Assembly (NCBI RefSeq): GCF_001456955.1 | Contig: NZ_KQ758470.1 | Location: 248,001-312,000, forward strand | Length of the DNA: 64,000 nt | DNA from: Microbacterium enclense | GTDB taxonomy: Bacteria; Actinomycetota; Actinomycetes; Actinomycetales; Microbacteriaceae | Direction of reading: 5' to 3' | Notes under the pieces: generated by a model | The model's database searches: none | What the model was told of the DNA's origin: nothing | Seen by the model: only the letters and a program-made list of their open reading frames with translations | Program-made: the position numbers and the translations under genes | Shown: positions 55,455-64,000 of the stretch, piece after piece | Layout: each line of letters opens with the position of its first letter | Position numbering within the stretch: position 1 is the stretch's first letter

Positions 55455-56101
55455 CCGCCAAACCGGTCGTCGCGGTCCTCGACTACGGGTCCGGCAATGT
55501 GCACTCGGCCGTCAAAGCGCTGGTCGAGGCCGGTGCCGATGCGCGCCTGACCTCCGACCGCTCGCTGCTGCTCGACGCCGACGGACTGCTCGTGCCGGGC
55601 GTGGGTGCCTTCCAGGCGGTGATGGACTCGCTGAACGCCAGTCGTGGCGGCGAGATCATCGACCGCCGTCTCGCGGGAGGGCGTCCGGTGCTCGGCATCT
55701 GCGTCGGTATGCAGGTCATGTTCGAGCGCGGCATCGAGCGCGGTGCCGACACCCCGGGCCTGGGGGAGTGGCCGGGCACGATCGCCGAGCTGCAGGCCCC
55801 GGTGCTGCCCCACATGGGCTGGAACACCGTGACCGTCGGGGAGGGCTCCCGCCTGTTCGAGGGCATCGAAGACGAGCGCTTCTACTTCGTGCACTCCTAC
55901 GGCGCACAGGAGTGGTCGCTCGAGGTCACGCCGCCCTTCCCGCAGCCGTCGGTGACGTGGTGCACCTACGGCGCCCCGTTCATCGCGGCGGTCGAGAACG
56001 GGCCCCTGGCGGCCACGCAGTTCCACCCCGAGAAGTCGGGCGAAGCCGGCATCCGCCTGCTCGCCAATTGGATCGACGGGCTGCGCACGACTACTGTGTG
56101 A
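55451..56101 (+). CDS. hisH: Imidazole glycerol phosphate synthase, glutaminase subunit
   Basis: A 216-residue class I glutamine amidotransferase. The triad is the Cys in [12 protein letters not shown] and His/Glu in QFHPEKSG. The oxyanion strand is [13 protein letters not shown]. It supplies ammonia to HisF, whose gene is not in this window. The GTG at 55451 overlaps the hisB stop by 4 nt. Confidence 0.96.
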   Translation: MTAKPVVAVLDYGSGNVHSAVKALVEAGADARLTSDRSLLLDADGLLVPGVGAFQAVMDSLNASRGGEIIDRRLAGGRPVLGICVGMQVMFERGIERGADTPGLGEWPGTIAELQAPVLPHMGWNTVTVGEGSRLFEGIEDERFYFVHSYGAQEWSLEVTPPFPQPSVTWCTYGAPFIAAVENGPLAATQFHPEKSGEAGIRLLANWIDGLRTTTV

Positions 56102-56146
56102 CCTCGTGCCCGGCTCGGCGAGATGCGCCGGAGGGTGCGAGGAGCC

Positions 56147-56893
56147 ATGAACGATTTCGCGTCCACGCCCGAACTTGTGCTGCTTCCCGCGGTCGACGTC
56201 GCCGACGGCAAGGCCGTCCGTCTGACCCAGGGTGAGGCCGGTACCGAGACCAGCTACGGCGACCCCGTCGACGCCGCCGCGGACTTCGCCCGCCAGGGTG
56301 CGCAGTGGATCCACCTCGTCGACCTCGATGCCGCCTTCGGCCGCGGCAGCAACGCGAACGTGATGCGCAAGGTCATCAAGCAGGTCAAGGGAGTCCAGGT
56401 CGAGCTCTCCGGCGGCATCCGCGACGACCGCACGCTCGAAGCGGCCCTCGAGAGCGGCGCCAGCCGCATCAACCTCGGCACCGCCGCGCTCGAGAACCCC
56501 GAGTGGGCGGCCGACGTCATCAACCGCTACGGCGAGGCGATCGCCGTCGGTCTCGACGTGCGCGGCACCACCCTCGCGGCCCGCGGCTGGACCCGCGACG
56601 GCGGCGACCTGTGGACCGTCCTCGAGCGTCTCGAAGACGCCGGCTGCAGCCGCTACGTCGTCACCGACGTCACCAAGGACGGCACGCTGCGCGGCCCCAA
56701 CATCGAGCTGCTGCGCGAGATGACGCAGCGCACCCCCAAGCCGATCGTCGCCTCGGGCGGCGTGTCGAGCCTCGACGACATCGCGGCGCTGCGCGACCTC
56801 GTGCCCCTGGGCGTCGAGGGTGCGATCGTGGGCAAGGCGCTCTACGCGGGGCAGTTCACGCTCGCTGAGGCCCTGGATGTCGCCGGACACTGA
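56147..56893 (+). CDS. priA: Bifunctional HisA/TrpF isomerase PriA
   Basis: A 248-residue TIM-barrel isomerase. The two phosphate-binding loops read [14 protein letters not shown] and [11 protein letters not shown]. Catalytic Asp residues are in [14 protein letters not shown] and [23 protein letters not shown] is the loop typical of actinobacterial PriA, which acts in both histidine and tryptophan synthesis. Whether TrpF activity is present depends on the absence of a separate trpF elsewhere. The ATG follows GCGAGGAGCC. Confidence 0.93.
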   Translation: MNDFASTPELVLLPAVDVADGKAVRLTQGEAGTETSYGDPVDAAADFARQGAQWIHLVDLDAAFGRGSNANVMRKVIKQVKGVQVELSGGIRDDRTLEAALESGASRINLGTAALENPEWAADVINRYGEAIAVGLDVRGTTLAARGWTRDGGDLWTVLERLEDAGCSRYVVTDVTKDGTLRGPNIELLREMTQRTPKPIVASGGVSSLDDIAALRDLVPLGVEGAIVGKALYAGQFTLAEALDVAGH

Positions 56894-57722
56894 CGGCACC
56901 CCCGACCACGGTCGATCGCGCGGCGACGGCTCGCACGACCAGGGCGCGCACGGTCCCTCCGCGGCCGGTTCCGACTCCGCCGGTGTCCCGTGGGAGGGCC
57001 GCAGCTTCGAGGCCAACCCGCACGCGGGCGACGACGGCTCGGCCGATCCGTCGCTGCTGTCGGCTCTGCTGGCGTTCCGCGCCGGCGAGGGCGGAGCGGG
57101 CGCCGTCGTCGACGCCTATCGCGAGGCCCGTCTGCTGATTCCGCTCGTCGCCGAGAAGGGCGACCACGGTATCGGTGCGCACGGGCTCGAGGTCGACAAG
57201 ACGCAGGAGCTGTCGATCGTCACCGTCGCCGCCCCTGACGGCCGCAAAGTGCTGCCGGTGTTCACCTCCGTCACGGCGTTGCAGACGTGGGATGCCACGG
57301 CGCGTCCGGTTCCTGCAGACGGTCGACGTACGGCCCTGGCCGCGGCCTCGGAGGACACCGATCTCATCGTCATCGACCCGGCCTCGGAGACGGAGTTCGT
57401 CATCCGTCGACCCGCGGTCTGGGCCATCGCGCAGGGCGAGCCGTGGGAGCCGGCGCACACGTCGCCGACGATCTTCACGGGTCTGCAGGAGAGCATCTCC
57501 GGCGAGCTGGCCGTGCTCGATCTGGCCGTCGAGTCGGGGGACCCCACGGGTCGTCTGCGCGGCCCCGAGCTCGTCGTGCACCTGCAGCTGATGGCGGGTC
57601 TCGAGCAGGACGAATTGGATGCCGTGCTGGCGCGCGTCGCCCGCCGCTGGGCCGCCGACGACCGCATCGCGGTGCTGGTGGATTCGCTCACGGTGAAGCT
57701 GCACCGCAGCACCGCCGCCTGA
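56877..57722 (+). CDS. SseB family protein
   Basis: A 281-residue protein. Residues 1-45 are hydrophilic and disordered-looking. The SseB N-terminal domain follows: [63 protein letters not shown] and [24 protein letters not shown]. The function in actinobacteria is unknown; it regularly lies just after hisA. The ATG at 56877 overlaps the priA end by 17 nt, so it is part of the his operon. Confidence 0.85.
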   Translation: MSPDTDGTPDHGRSRGDGSHDQGAHGPSAAGSDSAGVPWEGRSFEANPHAGDDGSADPSLLSALLAFRAGEGGAGAVVDAYREARLLIPLVAEKGDHGIGAHGLEVDKTQELSIVTVAAPDGRKVLPVFTSVTALQTWDATARPVPADGRRTALAAASEDTDLIVIDPASETEFVIRRPAVWAIAQGEPWEPAHTSPTIFTGLQESISGELAVLDLAVESGDPTGRLRGPELVVHLQLMAGLEQDELDAVLARVARRWAADDRIAVLVDSLTVKLHRSTAA

Positions 57723-57796
57723 CGCGGCCCGCGGCGCGTGCGCCGACCGCGCCGACGCTACCGTGAGAGCGACCATCCCACGGAAAGGGTCCGCCC

Positions 57797-59071
57797 ATGG
57801 TGACCGTTCTGCTCGCCTCGAACCCGATCCACGGGCACGTCGGCCCGATCCTGCAGGTCGCCGCCCACCTCGTGCGCGCGGGGCACCGGGTCGCCGTGCT
57901 GACCGGTACCCGCTTCCGCGAGCGGGTGGCATCCATCGGGGCGGAGTTCCGAGCGCTCGGCGGAGTGGCCGATTACGACGACCGGCGCCCCGACCTGTAC
58001 CTGCCCGAGCGCGAGAAGTACCGGGGCCTGAAGCAGGCGCAGTACGACATCCGCACGATCTTCATCGAGCCCATCCCCGACCAGTACGCGGCGCTGTCGG
58101 AGGCGATCGACTCCCTGCGTCCCGACGCCGTCCTCGTCGACGGCGCGTTCGGCGGCATCCTTCCCGTCCTGGAGCGGGATGCCGACCGCCCGCCGATCCT
58201 CGCGCTCGGGGTCACGCCGTTGTCGCAGTCGTCGCGCGACCTGGGACCGTACGGCATGGCGCTTCCCCCCGCCCGCAACGCGGCCGATCGCACGCGATAC
58301 GCGGTGCTGAACGTCGTCGCCCGTCGACTCGTCTTCCGCCCCACTCAGCGGGCGGCGGTGCGCGCACTGGCGCGCTGCGGAGCGGGGCCGCGCGGTTTCG
58401 TCATGGACCTGTCGGGGCAGTTCGATCGCTTCTTGCAGACGGGGCCGGCGAGCCTCGAGTACCCCCGCCCCGACCTTGCAGCCACCACCCGCTTCGTCGG
58501 CGTCCTGCCGCAGGCGGGCTCCGGTGCGCCGCTTCCGCCGTGGTGGGACGATCTCGACGCGACGCGCCCGATCGTCCATGTCACGCAGGGCACGATCGAC
58601 AACCACGACTTCGGCCGCCTCGTGCGTCCGACGCTCGCGGCGCTCGCCGATCGCGACCTCACCGTCGTCGTCAGCGCCGGTGGCCGCGAGGTCGATGACC
58701 TCGGGCCGCTGCCGGCGAACGCCCGCGCGGCGAGCTACCTGCCGTACGACCTGCTGCTGCCTCGCACCGACGTCTTCGTCACGAACGGCGGCTACGGGGG
58801 CGTGCAGGCGGCGCTGGCCGCGGGCATTCCGGTGGTGGTGGCCGGCGACACCGAGGACAAACCCGAGGTCGCCGCGCGCGTCGCGTGGACGGGCGCCGGT
58901 ATCGACCTGCGCTCCGGAACCCCCGGCGCCGCCGCGATCGCCAAGGCGGTGGATGCCACCCTCTCTGACCCGTCCTACCGTTCGGCGGCCCACCGCCTCG
59001 CCGCCGACGCCGCCCGGCACGACGCCCTCGCCGAGATCGCCCACCACCTCCTGACGACCCGCCCCCGCTGA
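57797..59071 (+). CDS. UGT/MGT-type glycosyltransferase
   Basis: A 424-residue GT-B glycosyltransferase of family 1. SNPIHGHVGPILQVAAHLVRAGH is the acceptor-domain start. HVTQGTIDNHDFGRLVRPTLAAL and the C-terminal donor site TNGGYGGVQAALAAGIPVVV match MGT/UGT enzymes that glycosylate small hydrophobic molecules or antibiotics. The usual His-rich PSPG form is partly lost. A TACCGT hexamer gives a leader of about 30 nt. It stands alone after the his operon. Confidence 0.87.
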   Translation: MVTVLLASNPIHGHVGPILQVAAHLVRAGHRVAVLTGTRFRERVASIGAEFRALGGVADYDDRRPDLYLPEREKYRGLKQAQYDIRTIFIEPIPDQYAALSEAIDSLRPDAVLVDGAFGGILPVLERDADRPPILALGVTPLSQSSRDLGPYGMALPPARNAADRTRYAVLNVVARRLVFRPTQRAAVRALARCGAGPRGFVMDLSGQFDRFLQTGPASLEYPRPDLAATTRFVGVLPQAGSGAPLPPWWDDLDATRPIVHVTQGTIDNHDFGRLVRPTLAALADRDLTVVVSAGGREVDDLGPLPANARAASYLPYDLLLPRTDVFVTNGGYGGVQAALAAGIPVVVAGDTEDKPEVAARVAWTGAGIDLRSGTPGAAAIAKAVDATLSDPSYRSAAHRLAADAARHDALAEIAHHLLTTRPR

Positions 59072-59079
59072 CCGTTCGC

Positions 59080-59117
59080 ACCGGATCGCGGCCGTGCCTC
59101 GTTGCAAACGATCCGGT
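59080..59117 (+). terminator. Hairpin after the glycosyltransferase gene
   Basis: The 9-nt arms ACCGGATCG (59080-59088) and CGATCCGGT (59109-59117) start 8 nt after the stop. The loop is 20 nt and there is no T run, so terminator function is uncertain. Confidence 0.4.
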
Positions 59118-59140
59118 CAGGCGCCCGCCGCGCCGCCCCG

Positions 59141-59293
59141 AGTCGTCCCGCAGGACAGGTGAGGGGTCCCCCTCGTCGGAGGCCACCGGGGGAGGGCTCC
59201 CCATTTCATACCCTCCGGGTGTCACGGAGGAGTCGTCCTGCGGCACAGGCGAAGGGGTGCCCCTTGTCTGAGGTCGATCGGGGAAGGGGCCCC
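59141..59293. repeat. Direct repeat pair with G/C-block palindromes
   Basis: Two similar 62-63 nt units start at 59141 and 59231, both beginning AGTCGTCC and sharing the ACAGG, GGGGT, CCCC, GTC and GAGG landmarks in order. Copy 2 carries a one-base insertion and merges into a long hairpin. A small CCTCCG/CGGAGG hairpin lies between them. No gene is seen from 59072 to 59348. Confidence 0.65.
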
Positions 59294-59321
59294 GTTCTCG
59301 ACCTCAGACAAGGGGCACCCC
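59254..59321. repeat. Long perfect hairpin, 24-bp arms
   Basis: The arms 59254-59277 (starting GGGGTGCCCCTTG) and 59298-59321 (ending GGGGCACCCC) are perfect reverse complements over 24 nt. A further CGGGG/CCCCG pairing lies inside the 20-nt centre. It lies between convergent genes and lacks a clear T run. Confidence 0.85.
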
Positions 59322-59348
59322 GTAGCCGGTACCCCCAGAACGAACGAC

Positions 59349-59780
59349 CTACGTGACGGGACCCGTCCATTTCTCTCCCGGCCCCTTCCCGATCGGGTCC
59401 TGAATCGTCGACGCCTCACGGAACGCCAGCTGCAGCGACCGCAGTCCGTCGCGCAGCGATCGCGCGTGCATGTCGCTGATCTCGGGGGCGCCGGCGGTGA
59501 TGAGGCCGGCGAGGGCGTTGATGAGCTTGCGGGCCTCGTCGAGGTCGAGTTGCTGCCCCGGGTCGTCGGCGAGGCCGGTCTTGACGGCCGCGGCGCTCAT
59601 CAGGTGCACGGCGGCGGTGGTGATGACCTCGACGGCGGGGACGTCGGCGATGTCGCGGGTGGCGGAGGATGCCGCGCGTTCCTGCTCTTCCCAGCGCGCG
59701 AGACGCTCGTCTTCGGCTCCGTGGCGGTGCGCGGAGCGGTCGTCGGCGGGCTGGTCGGAGGGGATCGTGTCCACGTGCAT
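59349..59780 (-). CDS. DUF1844 protein
   Basis: A 143-residue protein. The N-terminal 45 residues are charged. The DUF1844 core follows: [36 protein letters not shown] and [17 protein letters not shown]. No function is known. The gene is found beside infC in many actinobacteria, divergent as here. It starts at ATG 59780, with infC promoter sequence directly behind it. Confidence 0.9.
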   Translation of the reverse strand: MHVDTIPSDQPADDRSAHRHGAEDERLARWEEQERAASSATRDIADVPAVEVITTAAVHLMSAAAVKTGLADDPGQQLDLDEARKLINALAGLITAGAPEISDMHARSLRDGLRSLQLAFREASTIQDPIGKGPGEKWTGPVT

Positions 59781-59788
59781 CTCTCTGT

Positions 59789-60019
59789 TAGACTGTTGCG
59801 GGCTTCGGAGCTTTCCGCTCCGTACGAAAGAGGATCACATCCCACCCGCGCTTGCCGCTCCAGGCTACCGGGTTCCCGCACTCCGCTCCGTTTCGCACGG
59901 TGTCGTCTGGGTGCAGAAGCCGGTGCTGACAGCACTGTGCCGGGTGGCGTGTCTCTCCTCTTCGCCCGCGGTCCCGATGGACCGCGGCGGCCACCACCCG
60001 CACACAAGAGGAGTTCCGC
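59789..60019 (+). promoter_or_regulatory. infC promoter and structured leader
   Basis: TAGACT (59789-59794) is a likely -10. The leader then runs about 220 nt without a gene. It contains a perfect 9-bp hairpin CCGCGGTCC-CGAT-GGACCGCGG (59966-59987), and CTCCTCTT (59955-59962), which is the exact complement of the infC ribosome site AAGAGGAG (60006-60013). This suggests a switch that can hide the ribosome site. Confidence 0.6.
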
Positions 60020-60646
60020 ATCAGCGATCCCCGCACCAACGAGCGCATCCGAGTCCCGGAGGTCCGTCTCGTCGGACCCAACGGCGAGCAGGTCGGCATC
60101 GTCCGCATCGAAGCTGCGCTGCGCCTGGCCCAGGAAGCGGACCTCGACCTGGTCGAGGTTGCGCCGAGCTCGAAGCCGCCCGTGGTCAAGATCATGGATT
60201 ACGGCAAGTTCAAGTACGAGGCCGCTCAGAAGGCCAAGGAAACGCGTCGTAACCAGGCGAACACCGTCCTCAAAGAGGTGCGGTTCCGCCTGAAGATCGA
60301 GGCTCACGACTACATCACCAAGCTCAAGCGCGCCGAGGGCTTCCTCCAGGCGGGCGACAAGGTGAAGGCCATGATCCTGTTCCGCGGTCGCGAGCAGTCG
60401 CGTCCCGAGCAGGGTGTGCGCCTGCTCCGCAAGTTCGCGGAAGACGTCGCCGAGTTCGGCACCGTCGAGTCGAACCCCACGATCGACGGTCGCAACATGG
60501 TGATGGTGGTCGCTCCTCACAAGAACAAGTCCGAGGTCAAGACCGAGCAGAACGCGCAGCGCGCGGCGAACCGCGAGGCTGCGCGCAGCGCCGCTCGTGG
60601 CGACTCGGCCCCGGAAGCAACGCCCACCTCGGCCCCCGCCGAGTAA
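60020..60646 (+). CDS. infC: Translation initiation factor IF-3
   Basis: A 208-residue IF-3. The predicted start is an AUC codon at 60020: the homologous N-terminus [18 protein letters not shown] begins there, AAGAGGAG lies 6 nt upstream, and no ATG, GTG or TTG occurs in frame upstream of 60182. The N-domain has [14 protein letters not shown], the linker [16 protein letters not shown] and the C-domain [20 protein letters not shown] 35-residue Ala/Glu-rich tail follows. IF-3 itself rejects non-AUG starts, so an AUC start allows self-control. The operon continues to rpmI and rplT. Confidence 0.93.
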   Translation: MSDPRTNERIRVPEVRLVGPNGEQVGIVRIEAALRLAQEADLDLVEVAPSSKPPVVKIMDYGKFKYEAAQKAKETRRNQANTVLKEVRFRLKIEAHDYITKLKRAEGFLQAGDKVKAMILFRGREQSRPEQGVRLLRKFAEDVAEFGTVESNPTIDGRNMVMVVAPHKNKSEVKTEQNAQRAANREAARSAARGDSAPEATPTSAPAE

Positions 60647-60693
60647 AGCCTCCAGACTCCCGCTCCGGCGGGAACACCAACGAAGGAAGACAG

Positions 60694-60888
60694 ATGCCGA
60701 AGCAGAAGACCCACTCGGGCGCCAAGAAGCGCTTCAAGCTCACCGGTAGCGGCAAGCTCATGAAGCAGCAGGCCGGCATGCGCCACAACCTCGAAGGCAA
60801 GGCCTCGAAGCGCACCCGCCGCCTGAACCAGGAGCAGGTCCTGGCCGCCGGTGACTCGAAGGTCGCCAAGAAGCTCCTCGGCCTCTGA
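60694..60888 (+). CDS. rpmI: 50S ribosomal protein L35
   Basis: A 64-residue, strongly basic L35 of the normal length. [21 protein letters not shown] is the family start, followed by [19 protein letters not shown]. The ATG follows ACGAAGGAAGACAG. It lies 47 nt after infC and 29 nt before rplT in the standard infC-rpmI-rplT order. Confidence 0.98.
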   Translation: MPKQKTHSGAKKRFKLTGSGKLMKQQAGMRHNLEGKASKRTRRLNQEQVLAAGDSKVAKKLLGL

Positions 60889-60917
60889 GCGCCGACGCAC
60901 GTTAGGAAGAAACAGAA

Positions 60918-61301
60918 ATGGCTAGAGTCAAGCGGGCAGTAAACGCCCACAAGAAGCGTCGCGTCATCCTCGAGCGCGCCTCCGGTTACCGCGGTCAGCG
61001 TTCGCGCCTGTACCGCAAGGCCAAGGAGCAGGTCACCCACTCGCTCGTCTACGCGTACCGTGACCGTCGCAAGCGCAAGGGCGACTTCCGTCGTCTGTGG
61101 ATCCAGCGCATCAACGCGGCATCCCGTCAGAACGGCCTCACGTACAACCGCTTCATCCAGGGCCTCGGCCTCGCGGGTGTGCAGGTCGACCGTCGCATGC
61201 TCGCCGAGCTCGCCGTGAACGAGCCCGCCGTGTTCGCCTCGCTCGTGCAGACCGCCAAGGCGGCGCTGCCCAGCGACGTCAACGCTCCGAAGTCCGCGTA
61301 A
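60918..61301 (+). CDS. rplT: 50S ribosomal protein L20
   Basis: A 127-residue L20, an early 23S rRNA-binding protein and, in other bacteria, the repressor of its own operon. Signatures are [36 protein letters not shown] and [20 protein letters not shown]. The ATG follows TTAGGAAGAAACAGAA. A terminator follows its stop. The upstream leader could be its regulatory target. Confidence 0.98.
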   Translation: MARVKRAVNAHKKRRVILERASGYRGQRSRLYRKAKEQVTHSLVYAYRDRRKRKGDFRRLWIQRINAASRQNGLTYNRFIQGLGLAGVQVDRRMLAELAVNEPAVFASLVQTAKAALPSDVNAPKSA

Positions 61302-61316
61302 GTCGCGTCTTCTCCC

Positions 61317-61358
61317 GGAACGGGCGTCCTCTTCGGAGGGCGCCCGTTCCGTCGTTTC
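61317..61358 (+). terminator. Terminator of infC-rpmI-rplT
   Basis: GGAACGGGCG (61317-61326) pairs with CGCCCGTTCC (61341-61350), followed by GTCGTTTC. Confidence 0.75.
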
Positions 61359-61468
61359 CCGCCTTCGTCGTTCCGCATTCCGCGGGGGAGGCGGTGCGTC
61401 CAGCCGATCCCTCCTCCCCGGCGCGCGTCGCCTCCGCGCGGCATCCGAAGCGCATGCCGGCGGAGCCA

Positions 61469-61474
61469 TACACT
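61469..61474 (+). promoter_or_regulatory. -10 hexamer TACACT, leaderless rRNA methyltransferase gene
   Basis: TACACT ends 6 nt before the GTG at 61481. Confidence 0.6.
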
Positions 61475-61480
61475 GAGAGC

Positions 61481-62278
61481 GTGCTGGAGAACCCTCGTTC
61501 ACCCCGCGTGCGTGCCGTGGCGAAGCTGAGCAAGCGCGCCGCCCGTCAGGAGACCGGTCTGTTCCTCCTCGAGGGGCCGCAGGCCGCGCGCGAGGCGCTC
61601 GCGTTCGCCCCCGAGACGGTGCTCGAGGTGTACGCCACTCCGACCGCTCTCGAGAAGCACACCGACGTGCGCGACGCGGCGGAGAACGCCGGCATCGACC
61701 TGCAGTACACGACCGAGGCGGTCCTGGATGCCATGGCCGACACGGTCACCCCGCAGGGCATCGTCGCGGTGGCGCGGCAGTCGCCCACCGCGCTGAAGGA
61801 CGTGCTGGCGGCGGGTCCGCGTCTGGTCGCGATCTGCGAGGAGGTGCGCGATCCGGGCAACCTCGGCACCATCATCCGCGCGGCCGACGCGGCGGGTGCG
61901 GATGCCGTGATCCTCACCGGCCGGACGGTCGATCCGTACAACCCGAAGGTCGTCCGCTCGACCACCGGCTCGCTGTTCCACCTGCCGGTCGTGGTCGACC
62001 TCGAGCTCGCCGACGTCGTGGAGCGCATGCACGAGACGGGCCTGCGCGTGGTGGCCGCCGATGTGCAGGGCGAAGACTTCCTGGCATCCCGCGAGCTCCT
62101 CTCCGAGCCGACCGCGTGGTTGTTCGGCAACGAGGCGCGCGGCCTCGAGGACGAGGCGCTCGCGCGCGCCGACCTGGCGCTGCGGTTGCCGATCTACGGC
62201 CGGGCCGAGTCGCTCAACCTGGCCACCGCGGCGAGCGTCTGCCTCTACGAGACGGCGTTCGCGCAGCGCGCGCGCTGA
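61481..62278 (+). CDS. TsnR/TrmH-like SPOUT RNA 2'-O-methyltransferase
   Basis: A 265-residue SpoU-family methyltransferase. The N-terminal substrate-binding domain covers about 1-100. The SPOUT knot has motif 1 [20 protein letters not shown], motif 2 [10 protein letters not shown] and motif 3 [17 protein letters not shown]. The position after rplT is that of the tsnR-annotated gene in mycobacteria, an rRNA 2'-O-methylation enzyme. The GTG at 61481 is chosen for the TACACT hexamer 6 nt upstream; an in-frame ATG at 61454 lies ahead of that promoter. Confidence 0.9.
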   Translation: MLENPRSPRVRAVAKLSKRAARQETGLFLLEGPQAAREALAFAPETVLEVYATPTALEKHTDVRDAAENAGIDLQYTTEAVLDAMADTVTPQGIVAVARQSPTALKDVLAAGPRLVAICEEVRDPGNLGTIIRAADAAGADAVILTGRTVDPYNPKVVRSTTGSLFHLPVVVDLELADVVERMHETGLRVVAADVQGEDFLASRELLSEPTAWLFGNEARGLEDEALARADLALRLPIYGRAESLNLATAASVCLYETAFAQRAR

Positions 62279-62341
62279 CGGCCGCTGTTACAGAACGGTT
62301 AAGGCGCGCGCCGGAAGGTGGTCGGTCGCTCGGCATCCTCA

Positions 62342-62347
62342 TAGGGT
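62342..62347 (+). promoter_or_regulatory. -10 hexamer TAGGGT, leaderless ABC ATPase gene
   Basis: TAGGGT ends 7 nt before the ATG at 62355. Confidence 0.65.
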
Positions 62348-62354
62348 TGTGGTC

Positions 62355-63116
62355 ATGGCATCCGTTCCCCCGACGAGCTCCGAGCCCCTGGTCGTCGTCT
62401 CCGACGTCCAGAAGCACTACGGGCAGTTCCAGGCTCTGAAAGACATCGATCTCACCGTCGACCGCGGCGAGGTCGTCGTCGTCATCGGTCCCTCGGGGTC
62501 CGGCAAGTCGACGCTGTGCCGCACCATCAACCGTCTCGAGACGATCACCAGCGGTTCGATCACCATCGACGGCAAGGAGCTTCCCAAAGAGGGGAAGGGC
62601 CTGGCCGAGCTGCGCGCAGACGTGGGCATGGTCTTCCAGTCGTTCAACCTCTTCGCGCACCTGACGATCCTCGAGAACGTCACGCTGGGCCCCATCAAGG
62701 TCCGCAAGATGAAGAAGGCGGATGCCGAGAAAGAGGCGCGTGCGCTTCTGGACCGGGTCGGCGTCGGGCACCAGGCCGACAAGCTCCCCGCCCAGCTCTC
62801 CGGCGGGCAACAGCAGCGCGTGGCGATCGCCCGCGCCCTGGCGATGAAGCCGAAGGTCATGCTGTTCGACGAGCCCACCTCGGCCCTCGACCCGGAGATG
62901 ATCAACGAGGTGCTCGACGTGATGGTCGGTCTCGCCAAGGACGGCATGACCATGATCGTCGTCACGCACGAGATGGGCTTCGCCCGCAAGGCGGCGAACC
63001 GCGTCGTCTTCATGGCCGACGGGCAGATCGTCGAGCAGGCGGTTCCGGAGCAGTTCTTCACCAATCCGCAGTCCGACCGGGCCAAAGACTTCCTGTCGAA
63101 GCTCATCACGCACTGA
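62355..63116 (+). CDS. Amino acid (glutamate-type) ABC transporter ATP-binding protein
   Basis: A 253-residue ABC ATPase. Walker A is GPSGSGKSTLCR (about residue 46), the Q loop is VFQSFNLF, the signature is LSGGQQQRVAIARAL, and Walker B is VMLFDEPTSALDPEM, with the switch His in VVTHEMGF. It belongs to the polar amino acid group (GlnQ/GluA). The binding protein begins 132 nt downstream, and permeases presumably follow outside the window. It is leaderless by its TAGGGT hexamer. Confidence 0.93.
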   Translation: MASVPPTSSEPLVVVSDVQKHYGQFQALKDIDLTVDRGEVVVVIGPSGSGKSTLCRTINRLETITSGSITIDGKELPKEGKGLAELRADVGMVFQSFNLFAHLTILENVTLGPIKVRKMKKADAEKEARALLDRVGVGHQADKLPAQLSGGQQQRVAIARALAMKPKVMLFDEPTSALDPEMINEVLDVMVGLAKDGMTMIVVTHEMGFARKAANRVVFMADGQIVEQAVPEQFFTNPQSDRAKDFLSKLITH

Positions 63117-63248
63117 CGGCACCCCCATGACGGCGACGAACGAGGAGGTTCTTTGCCGAAGCGCGAGCGTCCCCATCCGCGGGAGCTTCGCCGCGCCGTC
63201 CCCCAGACCCATCCATCCGCACAGCACACGTAACCAAGGAGACATCAC

Positions 63249-64000
63249 ATGCGTAAGACACGTTTTCTCGCCGGCGCGAGCATCGTCGCCGCCGGCCTGC
63301 TGGCCCTGACGGCCTGCAACAGCGGCACCCCCGGTTCGACCGAGCCCGGCGCGGGCGGCGGCGCCGGTGATGAGCCCGTCTACGGCGCGGTGGCCTCCGA
63401 CGTCACGATCGAGGGCAGCCCCACGTTCGACAAGATCACCTCGGCCGGCAAGATCGTCGTCGGCGTGAAGGAAGACCAGCCCGGTCTCGGCTACCTCGAC
63501 CCGGTCTCGGGCGAGCGCAAGGGCTTCGACGTCGACGTCGCGCGCTGGATCGCCGCGTCGCTCGGCTTCGACCCCGCCGACTCGTCGAAGGTGGAGTACA
63601 AGGCGATCGCCTCCGCGAACCGCGAGCAGGCCATCATCAACGGCGACATCGACTACTACGTCGGCACCTACTCGATCACCGACAAGCGCAAAGAGCAGAT
63701 CGCCTTCGCCGGCCCCTACTTCCTCACCGGCCAGGGCCTGCTCGTCGCCGCCGACAACGACACCATCACCGGCAAGGACTCGCTGACCGCCGAGACGACC
63801 GTGTGCTCCGTCACCGGTTCGACGCCGATCCAGCGCATCCGCGAGCAGACCCCCGCCCAGGTCGTCGAGTTCGACACCTACTCGCAGTGCGTCGAGAAGC
63901 TGAAGAACGGCGAAGTGGATGCCGTCACCACCGACGAGGCCATCCTCCTCGGCTACGCGGCGCAGGACCCCGACAACCTCAAGATCGCGGGCGAGCCCTT
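63249..64000 (+). CDS. Glutamate-type ABC transporter substrate-binding lipoprotein (partial)
   Basis: The gene is cut by the window end; about 250 residues are visible. A lipoprotein signal peptide ends in the lipobox LTAC. A Gly/Ser/Glu-rich linker follows, then the solute-binding domain with GVKEDQPGLGYLDPVSGERKGFDVDVARWIA, DYYVGTYSITDKRKEQIAFAGPYF and CSVTGSTPIQRI. It resembles GluB of Corynebacterium-type glutamate importers. The ATG follows AACCAAGGAGACATCAC. It belongs to the operon of the ATPase gene just upstream. Confidence 0.92.
   Translation, partial: MRKTRFLAGASIVAAGLLALTACNSGTPGSTEPGAGGGAGDEPVYGAVASDVTIEGSPTFDKITSAGKIVVGVKEDQPGLGYLDPVSGERKGFDVDVARWIAASLGFDPADSSKVEYKAIASANREQAIINGDIDYYVGTYSITDKRKEQIAFAGPYFLTGQGLLVAADNDTITGKDSLTAETTVCSVTGSTPIQRIREQTPAQVVEFDTYSQCVEKLKNGEVDAVTTDEAILLGYAAQDPDNLKIAGEP

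Noticed and set aside
59222..59419. Small open frame across the 24-bp hairpin
   Set aside because: Its mirrored peptide GCPLSEV...LRQGAP arises from the palindrome itself. No ribosome site or homologue is visible.

Overview
This window is chromosomal DNA of a high-G+C actinobacterium, most likely a Microbacteriaceae member and probably Microbacterium. That placement is inferred from gene content and order. The evidence is very G+C-rich codon usage, ClgR and DUF3046 genes beside recA, a PriA-type HisA, SOS boxes of the TCGAAC-N4-GTTCGA type, and many genes whose start codon lies 6-7 nt after a TANNNT hexamer, as expected for leaderless transcripts. I see no tRNA, rRNA, CRISPR array, insertion sequence, prophage or obvious genomic island. 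The window is densely packed core genome with short accessory stretches.

Layout. 1-4.4 kb: FKBP isomerase, YceI protein, DMT exporter, DUF167/MFS pair and rpsO. 4.4-4.87 kb: repeat-filled gap. 4.87-9.7 kb: a 2OG-Fe(II) oxygenase and the iron importer operon efeUOB behind a DtxR/IdeR-like operator. 9.7-19.6 kb: accessory genes, namely a luciferase-like monooxygenase with its FMN reductase, methyltransferase, Pr6Pr membrane protein, NUC-type endonuclease, fructosamine-kinase-like protein, DedA protein, a glycosyltransferase fused to an SGNH esterase, and a secreted coiled-coil wall protein. This block separates rpsO from pnp, which are usually neighbours.

19.6-41.3 kb: pnp with a structured leader, AKR-like protein, phosphatase, dapB, OsmC and redox genes, thyA-folA, SDR, Nudix, dapA, rnj (RNase J), ftsK-pgsA-cinA-clgR-DUF3046-recA-recX. 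41.3-53.7 kb: a large LuxR-type regulator, miaB-miaA-ypeA-dapF, an RsmC-like methyltransferase, hflX, an S9 peptidase, and divergent lexA / LysM protein. 53.7-59.1 kb: hisC-hisB-hisH-priA-sseB and a glycosyltransferase. 59.1-64 kb: repeats, DUF1844, infC-rpmI-rplT, a TsnR-like rRNA methyltransferase, and a glutamate-type ABC transporter running off the end.

The order pnp, dapB, thyA-folA, dapA, rnj, ftsK, pgsA, clgR, recA-recX, miaB-miaA, dapF, hflX, lexA matches the conserved order known from mycobacteria. Functional themes are RNA decay (PNPase, RNase J), lysine/diaminopimelate synthesis (dapA, dapB, dapF), the SOS response (recA, recX, lexA, LysM protein), histidine synthesis and translation. 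The most notable items are an infC start at AUC with a possible ribosome-site sequestering leader, tandem hairpins before rnj, the GT-SGNH fusion, a family of nested inverted-repeat elements, a long perfect hairpin near 59.3 kb, and the widespread leaderless-promoter signature.
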